Below, one piece after another: positions 11,853-18,962 of a stretch of DNA of 20,008 nucleotides. Numbering within the stretch: position 1 is the first letter of the stretch; each line of letters starts with the position of its first letter. A model generated the notes under the pieces. That model searched no databases and was not told where the DNA came from. It saw only the letters and a program-made list of their open reading frames with translations. The position numbers and the translations under genes are program-made. Source of the DNA: SZUA-265 sp966249405 (GTDB taxonomy: Bacteria; Myxococcota_A; Polyangia; Polyangiales; Polyangiaceae); the NCBI GenBank assembly GCA_966249405.1, contig CBINDO010000134.1, forward strand, positions 1 through 20,008, given 5' to 3'.

Positions 11853-13664
11853 TCACGGAGCGGCGTCGCCGCTCGGCATCGTCACCGCGGCGTCGAGCGG
11901 TGTTTCGTCCGTCGAACTCGCTTGCTCGGAGGTGGCTGCGGCCGAAGTAGGGGCGTCGGGTGACGTCGCGCTCGCGTCGAGCGGCGTGAGGTCGTCGCTC
12001 GTCGACGACGACACCATGGCGACACCAGCATCGGTCACCGATTCCGAGGACTCGGGTGCTCCGGCGTCGGGTGAAGGCTCGCCGCCAATCGTGACGCTGC
12101 CGTCCAAGCGCGTACGGCTCTGCAGCACGAATTCGACGTCAATCATCGGGCCAGGGCACGTATTGAGGACGAGGAATGCGCCGCCCTCGGCGCCAGCGCG
12201 GTCGGCGTGGGTTGCGCAGGCGACCTGGGCAACATGGCTTTGACCGACGTTCGAAAGTCGCGTGAAGCCATCGACGATGGTCGACTCGTTGAACGAGCCG
12301 AAGCGCAGCGTGCCGGAGTCGTTGGTGTTCACGTACGAGATCTTCGACGCCTCCGGCGGCGGCTCGGTGGTTGTGGCCGAGAGCAGCGTCTTGGCGTCGA
12401 CTCCAAGCACCGTTTGGTTGGGGTCGCTCTCGAGCGAATACAGTTCGATGCGGATGTCGAAGTTGTTGTTCGCCACCGTGACGTTGGCGACGTAGGACTC
12501 GCGGACGATTGGTTCGGCGGCGCGGTGCGGCACTGGAACCAGATCGATCATGGGTACGGTGATGGCGCGAACCGGGGTACCCTGTTCGTCTTCCTCGCGC
12601 AAGTTGGCGTTGGATGGTCCGCCTTCGTAACCCTTGACGATGCCGTCGGGGTTGAAGACCAAGTCCAGCACCCAGCTGCGTCCTTCGCTGATGTCTTGCT
12701 CCGTGATTTCGAAAGGCTGCTGGAACTTGAACCAGTTGCCACCGTTGCCGAGCAACACCACCGCCTCTTGCGCCGGGCCTTCGAGTAGCGAGCTGGCGCT
12801 GCGCGTGAAGTAGTTCTTGAAGTTGTCGTTGCCGATGAGTTCCCAAGTCGTTATCCCGTCGTGGGTATACAGGAAGTCGCCGTCTCCGAGGTCCAGGCTC
12901 GCCGTCAGCTTCACGGGCAGCGCCCACGTGATGATTCCGTAGTTGTAGCTGCGCACGTGGGACGCTTCGAGCGCGGTGCTGCGCGTCAGAGCCGCACGCG
13001 AAGTGGGGGAGACCAAGTTCACGAAGCCGTCGTCGCTGGCCCGAGCGGCGTCCGCGAGTGGCGTCCAATCGCCGTTCAAATCAGTCGGAAACGCGGCCTC
13101 GTTGCCCCGGTACAGCTCGAGACACCCTTGCGGATTGTTGAATCCCGAGCCCTGCGCCTCGAGGGACTCGCACACGGAGATCGAGCTGATGTGATACTTG
13201 AGACTCGTGAGACCGGAGGCTGAAGCCGCACCTTTGCGGAAGGCCTGCAGGAGTGGGCTGGTCGCGCCAGGTGTTTGGAGCCTGGTTTCGATGGCGGCCG
13301 GGGGGGGCGGCTCTGGAGGTTCGGTTTCTTCGCTGACCGAGTGAGGTGAACTTTCCTGCGAGTTGGTGGACGGGGGCACGCCCGGCTCGGACGTAGGAGG
13401 CTGAGTGGGAGTCGAGGCAGGCTGAGCGTTGCCCGACGACGAGTCGCTCGCGTGCTCGGTGCTCGTTTCAGCGCTGGCATCGAGGGTGGGCTCGGGGCTA
13501 GCGCCGCCCGAGGAGTCGTCCCCGCAGCCAAACAGGGCCGTCGCGCAGGTAAACGCGCCGACCCAACGCCAACGCGAAACCCTCGAACACGCCGTATGCG
13601 AGGCACTGCATGCCACCCGGAAATCAGCGTTGCCGTCCTCTTTTGTCCGAAATCCCATCGCCAT
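11853..13664 (-). CDS. Uncharacterised lipoprotein with disordered linkers at both ends
   Basis: A 603-residue protein that I do not recognise. The N-terminus has a basic stretch, a hydrophobic segment (WVGAFTCATALFGC) and a lipobox LFGC with Cys47. Residues 48-124 are a Ser/Thr/Glu/Pro-rich linker. The folded part (about 125-525) is rich in beta-type sequence, with a pair of cysteines near the start (VCESLEAQ and NPQGCLELY, Cys165 and Cys181) and another pair near the end (VACATHAD and LNTCPGP). Residues about 530-603 return to a Ser/Asp/Ala-rich tail ending PSGDAAP. No catalytic motif is visible. The start could also be the ATG two codons later (13658); neither has a clear ribosome binding site. 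A run of eight C lies in the N-terminal linker (13307-13300). It is probably exposed at the cell surface. The next gene upstream on this strand ends 269 bp away, so it likely has its own promoter. Confidence 0.82.
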   Translation of the reverse strand: MAMGFRTKEDGNADFRVACSASHTACSRVSRWRWVGAFTCATALFGCGDDSSGGASPEPTLDASAETSTEHASDSSSGNAQPASTPTQPPTSEPGVPPSTNSQESSPHSVSEETEPPEPPPPAAIETRLQTPGATSPLLQAFRKGAASASGLTSLKYHISSISVCESLEAQGSGFNNPQGCLELYRGNEAAFPTDLNGDWTPLADAARASDDGFVNLVSPTSRAALTRSTALEASHVRSYNYGIITWALPVKLTASLDLGDGDFLYTHDGITTWELIGNDNFKNYFTRSASSLLEGPAQEAVVLLGNGGNWFKFQQPFEITEQDISEGRSWVLDLVFNPDGIVKGYEGGPSNANLREEDEQGTPVRAITVPMIDLVPVPHRAAEPIVRESYVANVTVANNNFDIRIELYSLESDPNQTVLGVDAKTLLSATTTEPPPEASKISYVNTNDSGTLRFGSFNESTIVDGFTRLSNVGQSHVAQVACATHADRAGAEGGAFLVLNTCPGPMIDVEFVLQSRTRLDGSVTIGGEPSPDAGAPESSESVTDAGVAMVSSSTSDDLTPLDASATSPDAPTSAAATSEQASSTDETPLDAAVTMPSGDAAP

Positions 13665-13933
13665 GCGGCGGTGAACGGCGATTGCTCCGGCTCCTTGAGA
13701 GCCCTCACGAAATCGGGCCCTCCGGCAGGGGGTGGGAGGGAGCCGATGAACGCCGCCCGAGGGCTGAGGCCCTACCCAAAAAGGTGCAAAACGAACGCGT
13801 CGCGCAGGGCTCGCCAGTTTCGGTGAGCCGCAGCCTGCTGTCACGGAAGCCCGCTGTCACCGAACGGGCGTCGTGCGGGGCGAGAGACCGCGTGCGGGGC
13901 AACCACGGCTGATTTACCCGGGGCACGGGGTGT

Positions 13934-15031
13934 TTACACGCCGGGCAACAACTCTTCGAGCAAAACGGCCCACTCTCGGAACAACTGCTCGTCTTGGAGA
14001 CGCGCCAAGCTGGCCTTGATCTTCGCGATCGTCGGGTCGACGAAGCCGAGGTACGAGGGATCACCGTTCTTTACGTAGAAGTACACGAACCGTCCGGCAT
14101 CTTTGAGTTTGCGCTGCACGGTGACGACGTCGAACTCGAAAATCGCGCGCTCCGCGGTGAGACCAGGCTCGCCACGCAGCGCTGCATATTCGGTGAGACG
14201 AGCCTCGACGAAGTCGCGACTGAAGGTTTGGTAGCTGTCGTTGAGCAGGGCGACGAGGTCGTAGATGCGCGGCCCGGTTAGGGCGTCTTGAAAGTCGATC
14301 CAAACGAGTTGCCCCGCGGGTGACGACGAAGACGCGCCGGCACCCGACGCAGCGGCAGCGGGGAGCCACATCAAGTTGCGGCTCTGATAGTCGCGGTGGA
14401 CGAAGCCGGTCGGCAGCTCCGCGACGTAGTGTGCGAGTCCGTCCGCAAGCCGCGTGAAGCGCTCGGCTTGTTCCTCACTCGGACGGAGGTCGCGCGCCAA
14501 GAGCGCGTATTGTCGAAAGTGTTCGATCTCCCAGTGCAGCAGTGGGTAGTCGAAGCGTCGCGTCCGCACGATGCTCTCCGCTTTCACGTCGGCGAGCGCG
14601 GTATGCGCCCGCGCCAAGTCCGCCACCGCGATACGATACAGACCTTCCTTGTCTGCGGGGTTTACGAGCAGCGCTTGGGCCAACGTGAGGTCGCCCAGAT
14701 CTTCGACCAGCATCCACCCGGAGTCGCAATCCGTACCGAAGAGACGAGGTACCCGCACGCCTGCCTCGTCGAGGAGGCGATGAACCTCCAGGAACGGCCA
14801 CTCCCGCGGCGTCGTGGTTCGATGGCTGGCTTCGTCGCTCTGCTGTGCGTTTGGAGTAAACACCCCGACGACCGAAGTCTCCCCCGAGCCGTCCGACGGC
14901 GAAAGTTTCACGCGGAAGAACCGGCGCGGCGACATCCCGCCGGGCATGGCCTCGATGCCGAGCAATTGGGCGCGAGGCATGGAGTGCTGAATGAGGGCTA
15001 CGAGGGGTTCGGTCGAAATCGGGCTCGCCAT
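13934..15031 (-). CDS. AmgK-like aminoglycoside-phosphotransferase-fold sugar kinase
   Basis: A 365-residue cytoplasmic kinase of the APH fold. Key elements in order: the N-lobe glycine-rich turn MPGGMSPRRFFRV (29-41), hinge MLVEDLGD (107-114), catalytic loop GFVHRDYQSRNLM (209-221) with Asp214 and Asn219, and the metal-binding segment WIDFQDALTGPRIYDLVALL (244-263) with Asp246. The last two match the COG3178/AmgK group, whose Pseudomonas member phosphorylates the anomeric carbon of N-acetylmuramate and N-acetylglucosamine in cell-wall recycling. The partner nucleotidyltransferase MurU is not adjacent, so the substrate is inferred only. An Ala/Ser-rich insert (about 225-240, SGAGASSSSPAG) sits between catalytic loop and metal site and is unlikely to be structured. 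The ATG at 15031 lies 51 bp from the divergent rsmG start, so the two share a short promoter region. Confidence 0.85.
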   Translation of the reverse strand: MASPISTEPLVALIQHSMPRAQLLGIEAMPGGMSPRRFFRVKLSPSDGSGETSVVGVFTPNAQQSDEASHRTTTPREWPFLEVHRLLDEAGVRVPRLFGTDCDSGWMLVEDLGDLTLAQALLVNPADKEGLYRIAVADLARAHTALADVKAESIVRTRRFDYPLLHWEIEHFRQYALLARDLRPSEEQAERFTRLADGLAHYVAELPTGFVHRDYQSRNLMWLPAAAASGAGASSSSPAGQLVWIDFQDALTGPRIYDLVALLNDSYQTFSRDFVEARLTEYAALRGEPGLTAERAIFEFDVVTVQRKLKDAGRFVYFYVKNGDPSYLGFVDPTIAKIKASLARLQDEQLFREWAVLLEELLPGV

Positions 15032-15046
15032 GGCGGCGTTAAACTA

Positions 15047-15076
15047 TTGTCTGCGCGCTACGGGTGCCAGTATTCA
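15047..15076 (+). promoter_or_regulatory. Possible rsmG promoter giving a leaderless mRNA
   Basis: TTGTCT (15047-15052), an 18-base spacer and TATTCA (15071-15076). Transcription from it would begin at or next to the ATG at 15083, and there is no Shine-Dalgarno in front of that ATG. The match is moderate and the whole divergent spacer is only 51 bp. Confidence 0.33.
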
Positions 15077-15082
15077 ACGCAC

Positions 15083-15775
15083 ATGAGTTTCGACGCGCCC
15101 GCGAAGGGTTTCGGTTCCCGTTTGGAGAGCTCGTTCGAGGCGCTCGCGACAAAACTCGAGGTGGCAGCGAGGGACGGGGCACGAGTTCCTCCGGGTGCCG
15201 TGGCGCGCCTTCGAGAGAACTGGTCGAAAGGGGCGCTGGCTGGGCTTCTCAAGTATCTCGACTCGCTGATGATTTGGGGCAAACGCCACGACCTCCATGC
15301 GGCGCGCTCGGCCGACGAGCTCGTCGACTTGAGTCTGCCCGACGCGTGGATGCTCGCGTGTTTCGCCGAACCGGGCAGTAGCTGGGCCGACATCGGGACG
15401 GGCGCTGGCGCGCCAGGCTTGCCGCTCAAGTTGCTGAGACCCGACCTCGACGTCACGCTCGTCGAGCCCCGCACCAAACGCGTCGCGTTCTTGCGCACAG
15501 TGGTGGGACAGGTGAACGTGGGCCAAATTCCTGTTCTGCGTAAACGTTCGGACGAACTCGGCAGCAAAGGCTTCGACGCGGTCGTCTCACGAGCCGTGCT
15601 GGCGCCGCAGCCTTGGCTCGAACACGGTTCCACGTTGGCGCGTCGCGACGTTTGGATCTTGGTCGCCCAAGCCGAAGCGCCGAGCCTGGCAGGTTACCAG
15701 TGTGACGTGGACGTCGCGTACGAATGGCCGCTCACGCGCGTGTCGCGACGCGTGTTGCGCTACCGCGCCGAGTGA
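15083..15775 (+). CDS. rsmG: 16S rRNA (guanine-N7) methyltransferase RsmG (GidB)
   Basis: A 230-residue protein, slightly longer than typical RsmG. Family knowledge: it methylates N7 of G527 in the 530 loop of 16S rRNA using S-adenosylmethionine, and loss gives low-level streptomycin resistance. The SAM-binding core is visible: WADIGTGAGAPGLPLKLLRP (101-120), then VTLVEPRTKRVAFL (124-137) and FDAVVSRAV (164-172). The segment usually reading NLTA is changed to KRHDLHAARSADELVDLSLP (67-86). The ATG at 15083 (MSFDAPAKGF) is chosen because upstream in-frame codons run antisense through the kinase gene and are not coding. There is no mnmG, parA or parB next to it, unlike the common gidAB-par cluster. 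The last 14 codons, including the stop, are repeated immediately downstream. Confidence 0.92.
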   Translation: MSFDAPAKGFGSRLESSFEALATKLEVAARDGARVPPGAVARLRENWSKGALAGLLKYLDSLMIWGKRHDLHAARSADELVDLSLPDAWMLACFAEPGSSWADIGTGAGAPGLPLKLLRPDLDVTLVEPRTKRVAFLRTVVGQVNVGQIPVLRKRSDELGSKGFDAVVSRAVLAPQPWLEHGSTLARRDVWILVAQAEAPSLAGYQCDVDVAYEWPLTRVSRRVLRYRAE

Positions 15776-15817
15776 ACGCGCGTGCCGCGACGCGTGTTGC
15801 GCTACCGCGCCGAGTGA
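15734..15817 (+). repeat. 42-bp tandem duplication across the rsmG stop codon
   Basis: Copy 1 (15734-15775) is the last 14 codons of rsmG including TGA; copy 2 (15776-15817) follows directly and differs by one base (position 10, T in copy 1, C in copy 2). The partial unit ACGCGC begins again at 15818. Because 42 is a multiple of three, reading through the first stop would give the same C-terminal peptide, with one Ser to Pro change, and a second TGA. Confidence 0.95.
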
Positions 15818-15986
15818 ACGCGCTTGCCCGCAATGCCAACGTTGCGGGTCGAATCGAAACGACGGTCAGTGGCGGCGCTCCCACCCTACGTCGATGAAAG
15901 TCTCCAACCCGGCCTGCGTCGCGGTGTCTACTGCCGGGGTTCGCTAGGGCGCGGCGCGCTCGCACCGCGTACGACTAGTGCACCCC

Positions 15987-16016
15987 CGAGCGGTGTTGCC
16001 CGAAGGGCGCCGCTCG
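15987..16016. other. GC-rich hairpin between convergent rsmG and a lipoprotein gene
   Basis: CGAGCGG (15987-15993) pairs with CCGCTCG (16010-16016) and the interior can fold further through GCCC/GGGC around a GAA loop. There is no U tract. Its place between two convergent genes suggests a transcription end or 3'-protective structure, but an intrinsic terminator is not shown. Confidence 0.4.
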
Positions 16017-16038
16017 ACCTCGTCCAAGCGGGGAGCGG

Positions 16039-16512
16039 TCAACCCGCGTCGCTGGAGCCCGCGTCACTGGCGCTGGCCTCCGAGTTCGTCGAAGTTTGCG
16101 GGGCCGTACTCGATTCGGCGGGGCCAGTCGTGTCCGCACCCGTCGCGGCATCGACGTCACTCGACGCGTCGCCAGTGACGCCCGAATCCGTCAGCGTCTC
16201 ACTACTGAGGGCTGCGTCCGCAGAGCCGTCGCCCGCGTCGACGTCCGGGCCGGCATCGGACTCGGAATCCCCCGAGCTACTGCTCGCATCCGGGGCGGAT
16301 GCATCGGAACTGGTGCCGCCATTCGACGTCGTGTCGGAGCTCGGCGCGGGAGGATTGGATGACGTTTCGCCGCCGTCGCGGTCCTCGCCGCCACCTGGGT
16401 TGGGCTGATTGGGATCGTCGATCTTGCTCCGGTCAACATCCGTGATGAGCGTACACGCGGGGGCGAAGGCACCCACCACAACCAAAGCTACCGTCGACAG
16501 CACGAAACGCAT
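16039..16512 (-). CDS. Small predicted lipoprotein with a disordered Ser/Asp/Ala-rich body
   Basis: A 157-residue protein. A clean signal peptide (MRFVLSTVALVVVGAFAPAC) ends in a lipobox-type APAC with Cys20. The mature start CTLITDVDRSKIDDP resembles the opening of other small lipoproteins I associate with Polyangiales genomes (recollection, not checked). From about residue 38 on the sequence is almost entirely Ser, Asp, Ala, Thr, Gly and Pro, with no predicted fold, ending SSDAG. It may be an anchored disordered stalk, a remnant of a longer surface protein, or a spacer in the envelope. The ATG at 16512 is the only sensible start. It follows the propeller lipoprotein gene by 234 bp on the same strand, in which I see no gene. 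Confidence 0.75.
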   Translation of the reverse strand: MRFVLSTVALVVVGAFAPACTLITDVDRSKIDDPNQPNPGGGEDRDGGETSSNPPAPSSDTTSNGGTSSDASAPDASSSSGDSESDAGPDVDAGDGSADAALSSETLTDSGVTGDASSDVDAATGADTTGPAESSTAPQTSTNSEASASDAGSSDAG

Positions 16513-16746
16513 GATGGGGCGGTCCTACCAGGGCTCCGGAGTTCTGGCAATCCTGCCCGCAGCCGGTTGTTGGGGCATTGCGGTGTAATCGACGCAAATG
16601 GCCGTGCAGGGGGACTCCACTGGTCACGACATGGGTTGGTCGTGGGCGTGAAACGACTCAGGAGCCCACGTCGATTCGGAGCGGGCGTGGCGCCTTGTTT
16701 TGCCCGGCGGCCAGGTGCCGGTGCGGTGCGTTTTGGGCGCAATGCG

Positions 16747-18804
16747 TCAGGGTAGCAATCGGATGCGCCAGAACGATCGCGCGTCGATTCCATACACCCA
16801 GCCCACCAGAATCGTGCCGTCGTCGCTCAAGAAGTCTACGGTCGTGAGCTCCAGATCGACGGGTAACTCGAGGCCGCGAGCGGCGGCTTCGGAGAGGACG
16901 GTGCGGATGCCGGAACTCGAATCCCAGATGAATGCGCGTTGCACCGAGTTGGTGCCACTCAGACCAACCACGACGCTGCCATCGGCGCTCATGGCTTCCA
17001 CCACGTTGTAGTCCGCGCCCGGCAACTTGGGAAACTCGGCGAACGCGCCGTTGTGCCAGATGAACGCCGGTTTGACCGTCGTGCCATCGACGTACGCAGA
17101 GCCCGTGAACGTTGCGCCGTCGTCGCTCATGGCGTCGATGCCCCAGCTCAACCATTCGGTGGGCGGGTAGAGGTCGACGAGCCCTTCGAGCGTATACGAC
17201 CAGAGCGCTCCCACGTCGGCGGAGGATGAATGGCCGGCGATGTACTCCCCGTCGTTGGACATCGCTATCACATTGTCCAGCTCGGGGATGTCTAGATAGC
17301 GATTGACGCTGGCCCGGAACGCCAGGTCGGTGCCCGACACCGGATCGTATTGAGTGCCCGCCACGACAGCTCCCGTCTGCGAGACCAACTTCGCGCTGCC
17401 CTTGTAGAGAAGCGAGGTAGGTGGCTCGTCCCCGATCCAACGGAACGCGTGATAATATTCAGCGGTCGTGCAGTCTGGCGGGTCACTGCAGAAGAGGTCC
17501 CCCACGATGACGCTGCCGTCCGTGTTGATGCCAAAAGCGTTGCCATTGACGCCCAAGCCATCGAGCTCGGTGACCACGCCGTTGGCGTCGATTCGCGCCG
17601 GGTATGACGGAGAGAAGCGGTCGCCCGCTCGTCCGATGTTGCCGCAGAAGGTGCTGCCATCACCGCTCATCGCTGCGAGCATCCCAAACCCGGCGTCCGC
17701 CGGCACGCCCGTGATCTCGACTACCTCGTACGTGGCGCGGCAACCGCAGCCGCCGCCGCAGTCCGTGCTCGTCTCCTCCGCGTCCATCTCATCGTTCACG
17801 CAGTGGGCTGGCATGCAGCTCGCACCCGGAAATCCCAACTTGGCCTCGGCGTCGGAAGTGCACACGAACCCCGGGGCACATTGCTCGTCGTCGTCGCACG
17901 AACCTTCGCCCGTCTCACAGGGACACTCGACCGTGCAGACCCGGTTTGGACCGGGATCCGGGCAATCGAACACGCACGCGCCACGGCCATCGCAGACGAG
18001 ACCGTCGCCGCACGTCTCGTCGGGGCGGGCGAACTCCGGCGTGCAATAAGTGTCGGTCGTGTCGCACACGCCGAACGTCGCGCAGGTCGCGGCGTCCACA
18101 TCGGGCGGGAATGCCACGCACGCGTTGCCAGGTTCGCAGGAAAGAGCACCGCACGCGAGGTCTGTCGCGGGCGTAACGTCGCAGTGACCCTCCGCGCTGC
18201 AAGTGGTGCATGGATCGTCACAGGCGCTGTCGCAACAAATTGTCTCACCTTCGGTGCCCACGGCGCAGTGGTGAGAGCCACACTGGTCGTCGCGCTCACA
18301 GCTCGAACCCAGCACCGCCAAGTTCGGCACCACGCACTCACCTTCGCCATTGCAGGCTCCGTTGCCTGAATCGCATGGCGTATCGGCGGTGACGTTCGAG
18401 GCGGAGCACGCCGTCGCCTCGGCCGATGCCCCGCACTCGGGAGCGAGGTAGGTTCGGCACTCCGTGTCGGCCGGGCACACCACCGTTGTGCACTCGGGAC
18501 CACCATCGACGTCGAGTGTGGCGGTCTGGTCGTCCGAGCCCAGCGACTCTCCCGCGTCGGGTGGAGCGGTCGTGGCATTCGTTTCACCTCCGTCACCGCG
18601 CGCACCGTTCGCCCCACCGTCCTCGCCAAGTCTCGTTGGGTCGCCGAAGGTCCGGCTGGACTCGTCACACGCCGCCAAAGCCAGCATGCAAGAGACGCCG
18701 GCGACGCCGTTCGTCAGCCAACCGTTTAGGCCCGCGCGACGACGACATCGTCGTATCGAGTTCGAGGTGTCGATCAGACGCGGGAACCACTGCATGCTCG
18801 CCAT
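16747..18804 (-). CDS. Cys-rich lipoprotein with seven-repeat HAF-type beta-propeller
   Basis: A 685-residue predicted lipoprotein. A basic leader precedes a hydrophobic stretch and the lipobox LALAAC (Cys46). Residues 47-103 are a Gly/Asp/Thr-rich linker. Residues about 105-355 hold some 40 cysteines in short EGF- or Dickkopf-like knots (for example CERDDQCGSHHC, CCDSACDDPCTTC) and end with the myxobacterial-type motif ETSTDCGGGCGC. The C-terminal part (about 360-685) has seven repeats of the form S-x-DG-x(2-3)-h-x-G, starting near 378, 425, 473, 514, 558, 604 and 658, with alternate W/F-I/W motifs (AFRWIGD, ALWSYT, AFIWHNG, AFIWDSS). This matches HAF-type extracellular repeats and suggests a seven-bladed propeller. 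No enzyme residues are evident; a surface binding role is likely. The ATG at 18804 is chosen; 18795 is an alternative. Confidence 0.86.
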   Translation of the reverse strand: MASMQWFPRLIDTSNSIRRCRRRAGLNGWLTNGVAGVSCMLALAACDESSRTFGDPTRLGEDGGANGARGDGGETNATTAPPDAGESLGSDDQTATLDVDGGPECTTVVCPADTECRTYLAPECGASAEATACSASNVTADTPCDSGNGACNGEGECVVPNLAVLGSSCERDDQCGSHHCAVGTEGETICCDSACDDPCTTCSAEGHCDVTPATDLACGALSCEPGNACVAFPPDVDAATCATFGVCDTTDTYCTPEFARPDETCGDGLVCDGRGACVFDCPDPGPNRVCTVECPCETGEGSCDDDEQCAPGFVCTSDAEAKLGFPGASCMPAHCVNDEMDAEETSTDCGGGCGCRATYEVVEITGVPADAGFGMLAAMSGDGSTFCGNIGRAGDRFSPSYPARIDANGVVTELDGLGVNGNAFGINTDGSVIVGDLFCSDPPDCTTAEYYHAFRWIGDEPPTSLLYKGSAKLVSQTGAVVAGTQYDPVSGTDLAFRASVNRYLDIPELDNVIAMSNDGEYIAGHSSSADVGALWSYTLEGLVDLYPPTEWLSWGIDAMSDDGATFTGSAYVDGTTVKPAFIWHNGAFAEFPKLPGADYNVVEAMSADGSVVVGLSGTNSVQRAFIWDSSSGIRTVLSEAAARGLELPVDLELTTVDFLSDDGTILVGWVYGIDARSFWRIRLLP

Positions 18805-18962
18805 GCCCGCAACCTAGCGGAAGCGGCGGTGACCAGCAAACACGTTGACGGGGCGGCACGGGACCTGGGATTTGGCAGATCCGAGATTGGTGAGAGTTGC
18901 ACGCCGCCGCTTGCAGCACACACGTCACTCGCCGCGCGAGACGTCGAAGCGGGCGCGTGGCA

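Noticed and set aside
12139..13068. 309-residue minus-strand frame inside the 603-residue lipoprotein gene
   Set aside because: Same strand but a different frame, extremely Arg-rich and without motifs, a typical GC-rich frame shadow.
14396..15082. 229-codon extension of rsmG
   Set aside because: It runs antisense through the kinase gene. RsmG family length fits the start at 15083.
15776..16038. Small frames in the rsmG-lipoprotein spacer, including those reading through the 42-bp repeat
   Set aside because: They consist of repeated Arg-rich peptides produced by the tandem repeat and lack start signals.
16625..16644. CACGAC/GTCGTG hairpin in the 234-bp spacer before the small lipoprotein gene
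   Set aside because: Only six base pairs with an eight-base loop and no U tract; expected by chance in GC-rich DNA.
17796..18668. 290-residue minus-strand frame within the propeller lipoprotein gene
   Set aside because: Alternate-frame shadow: Arg/Pro/Thr-rich, whereas the other frame gives ordered Cys knots.
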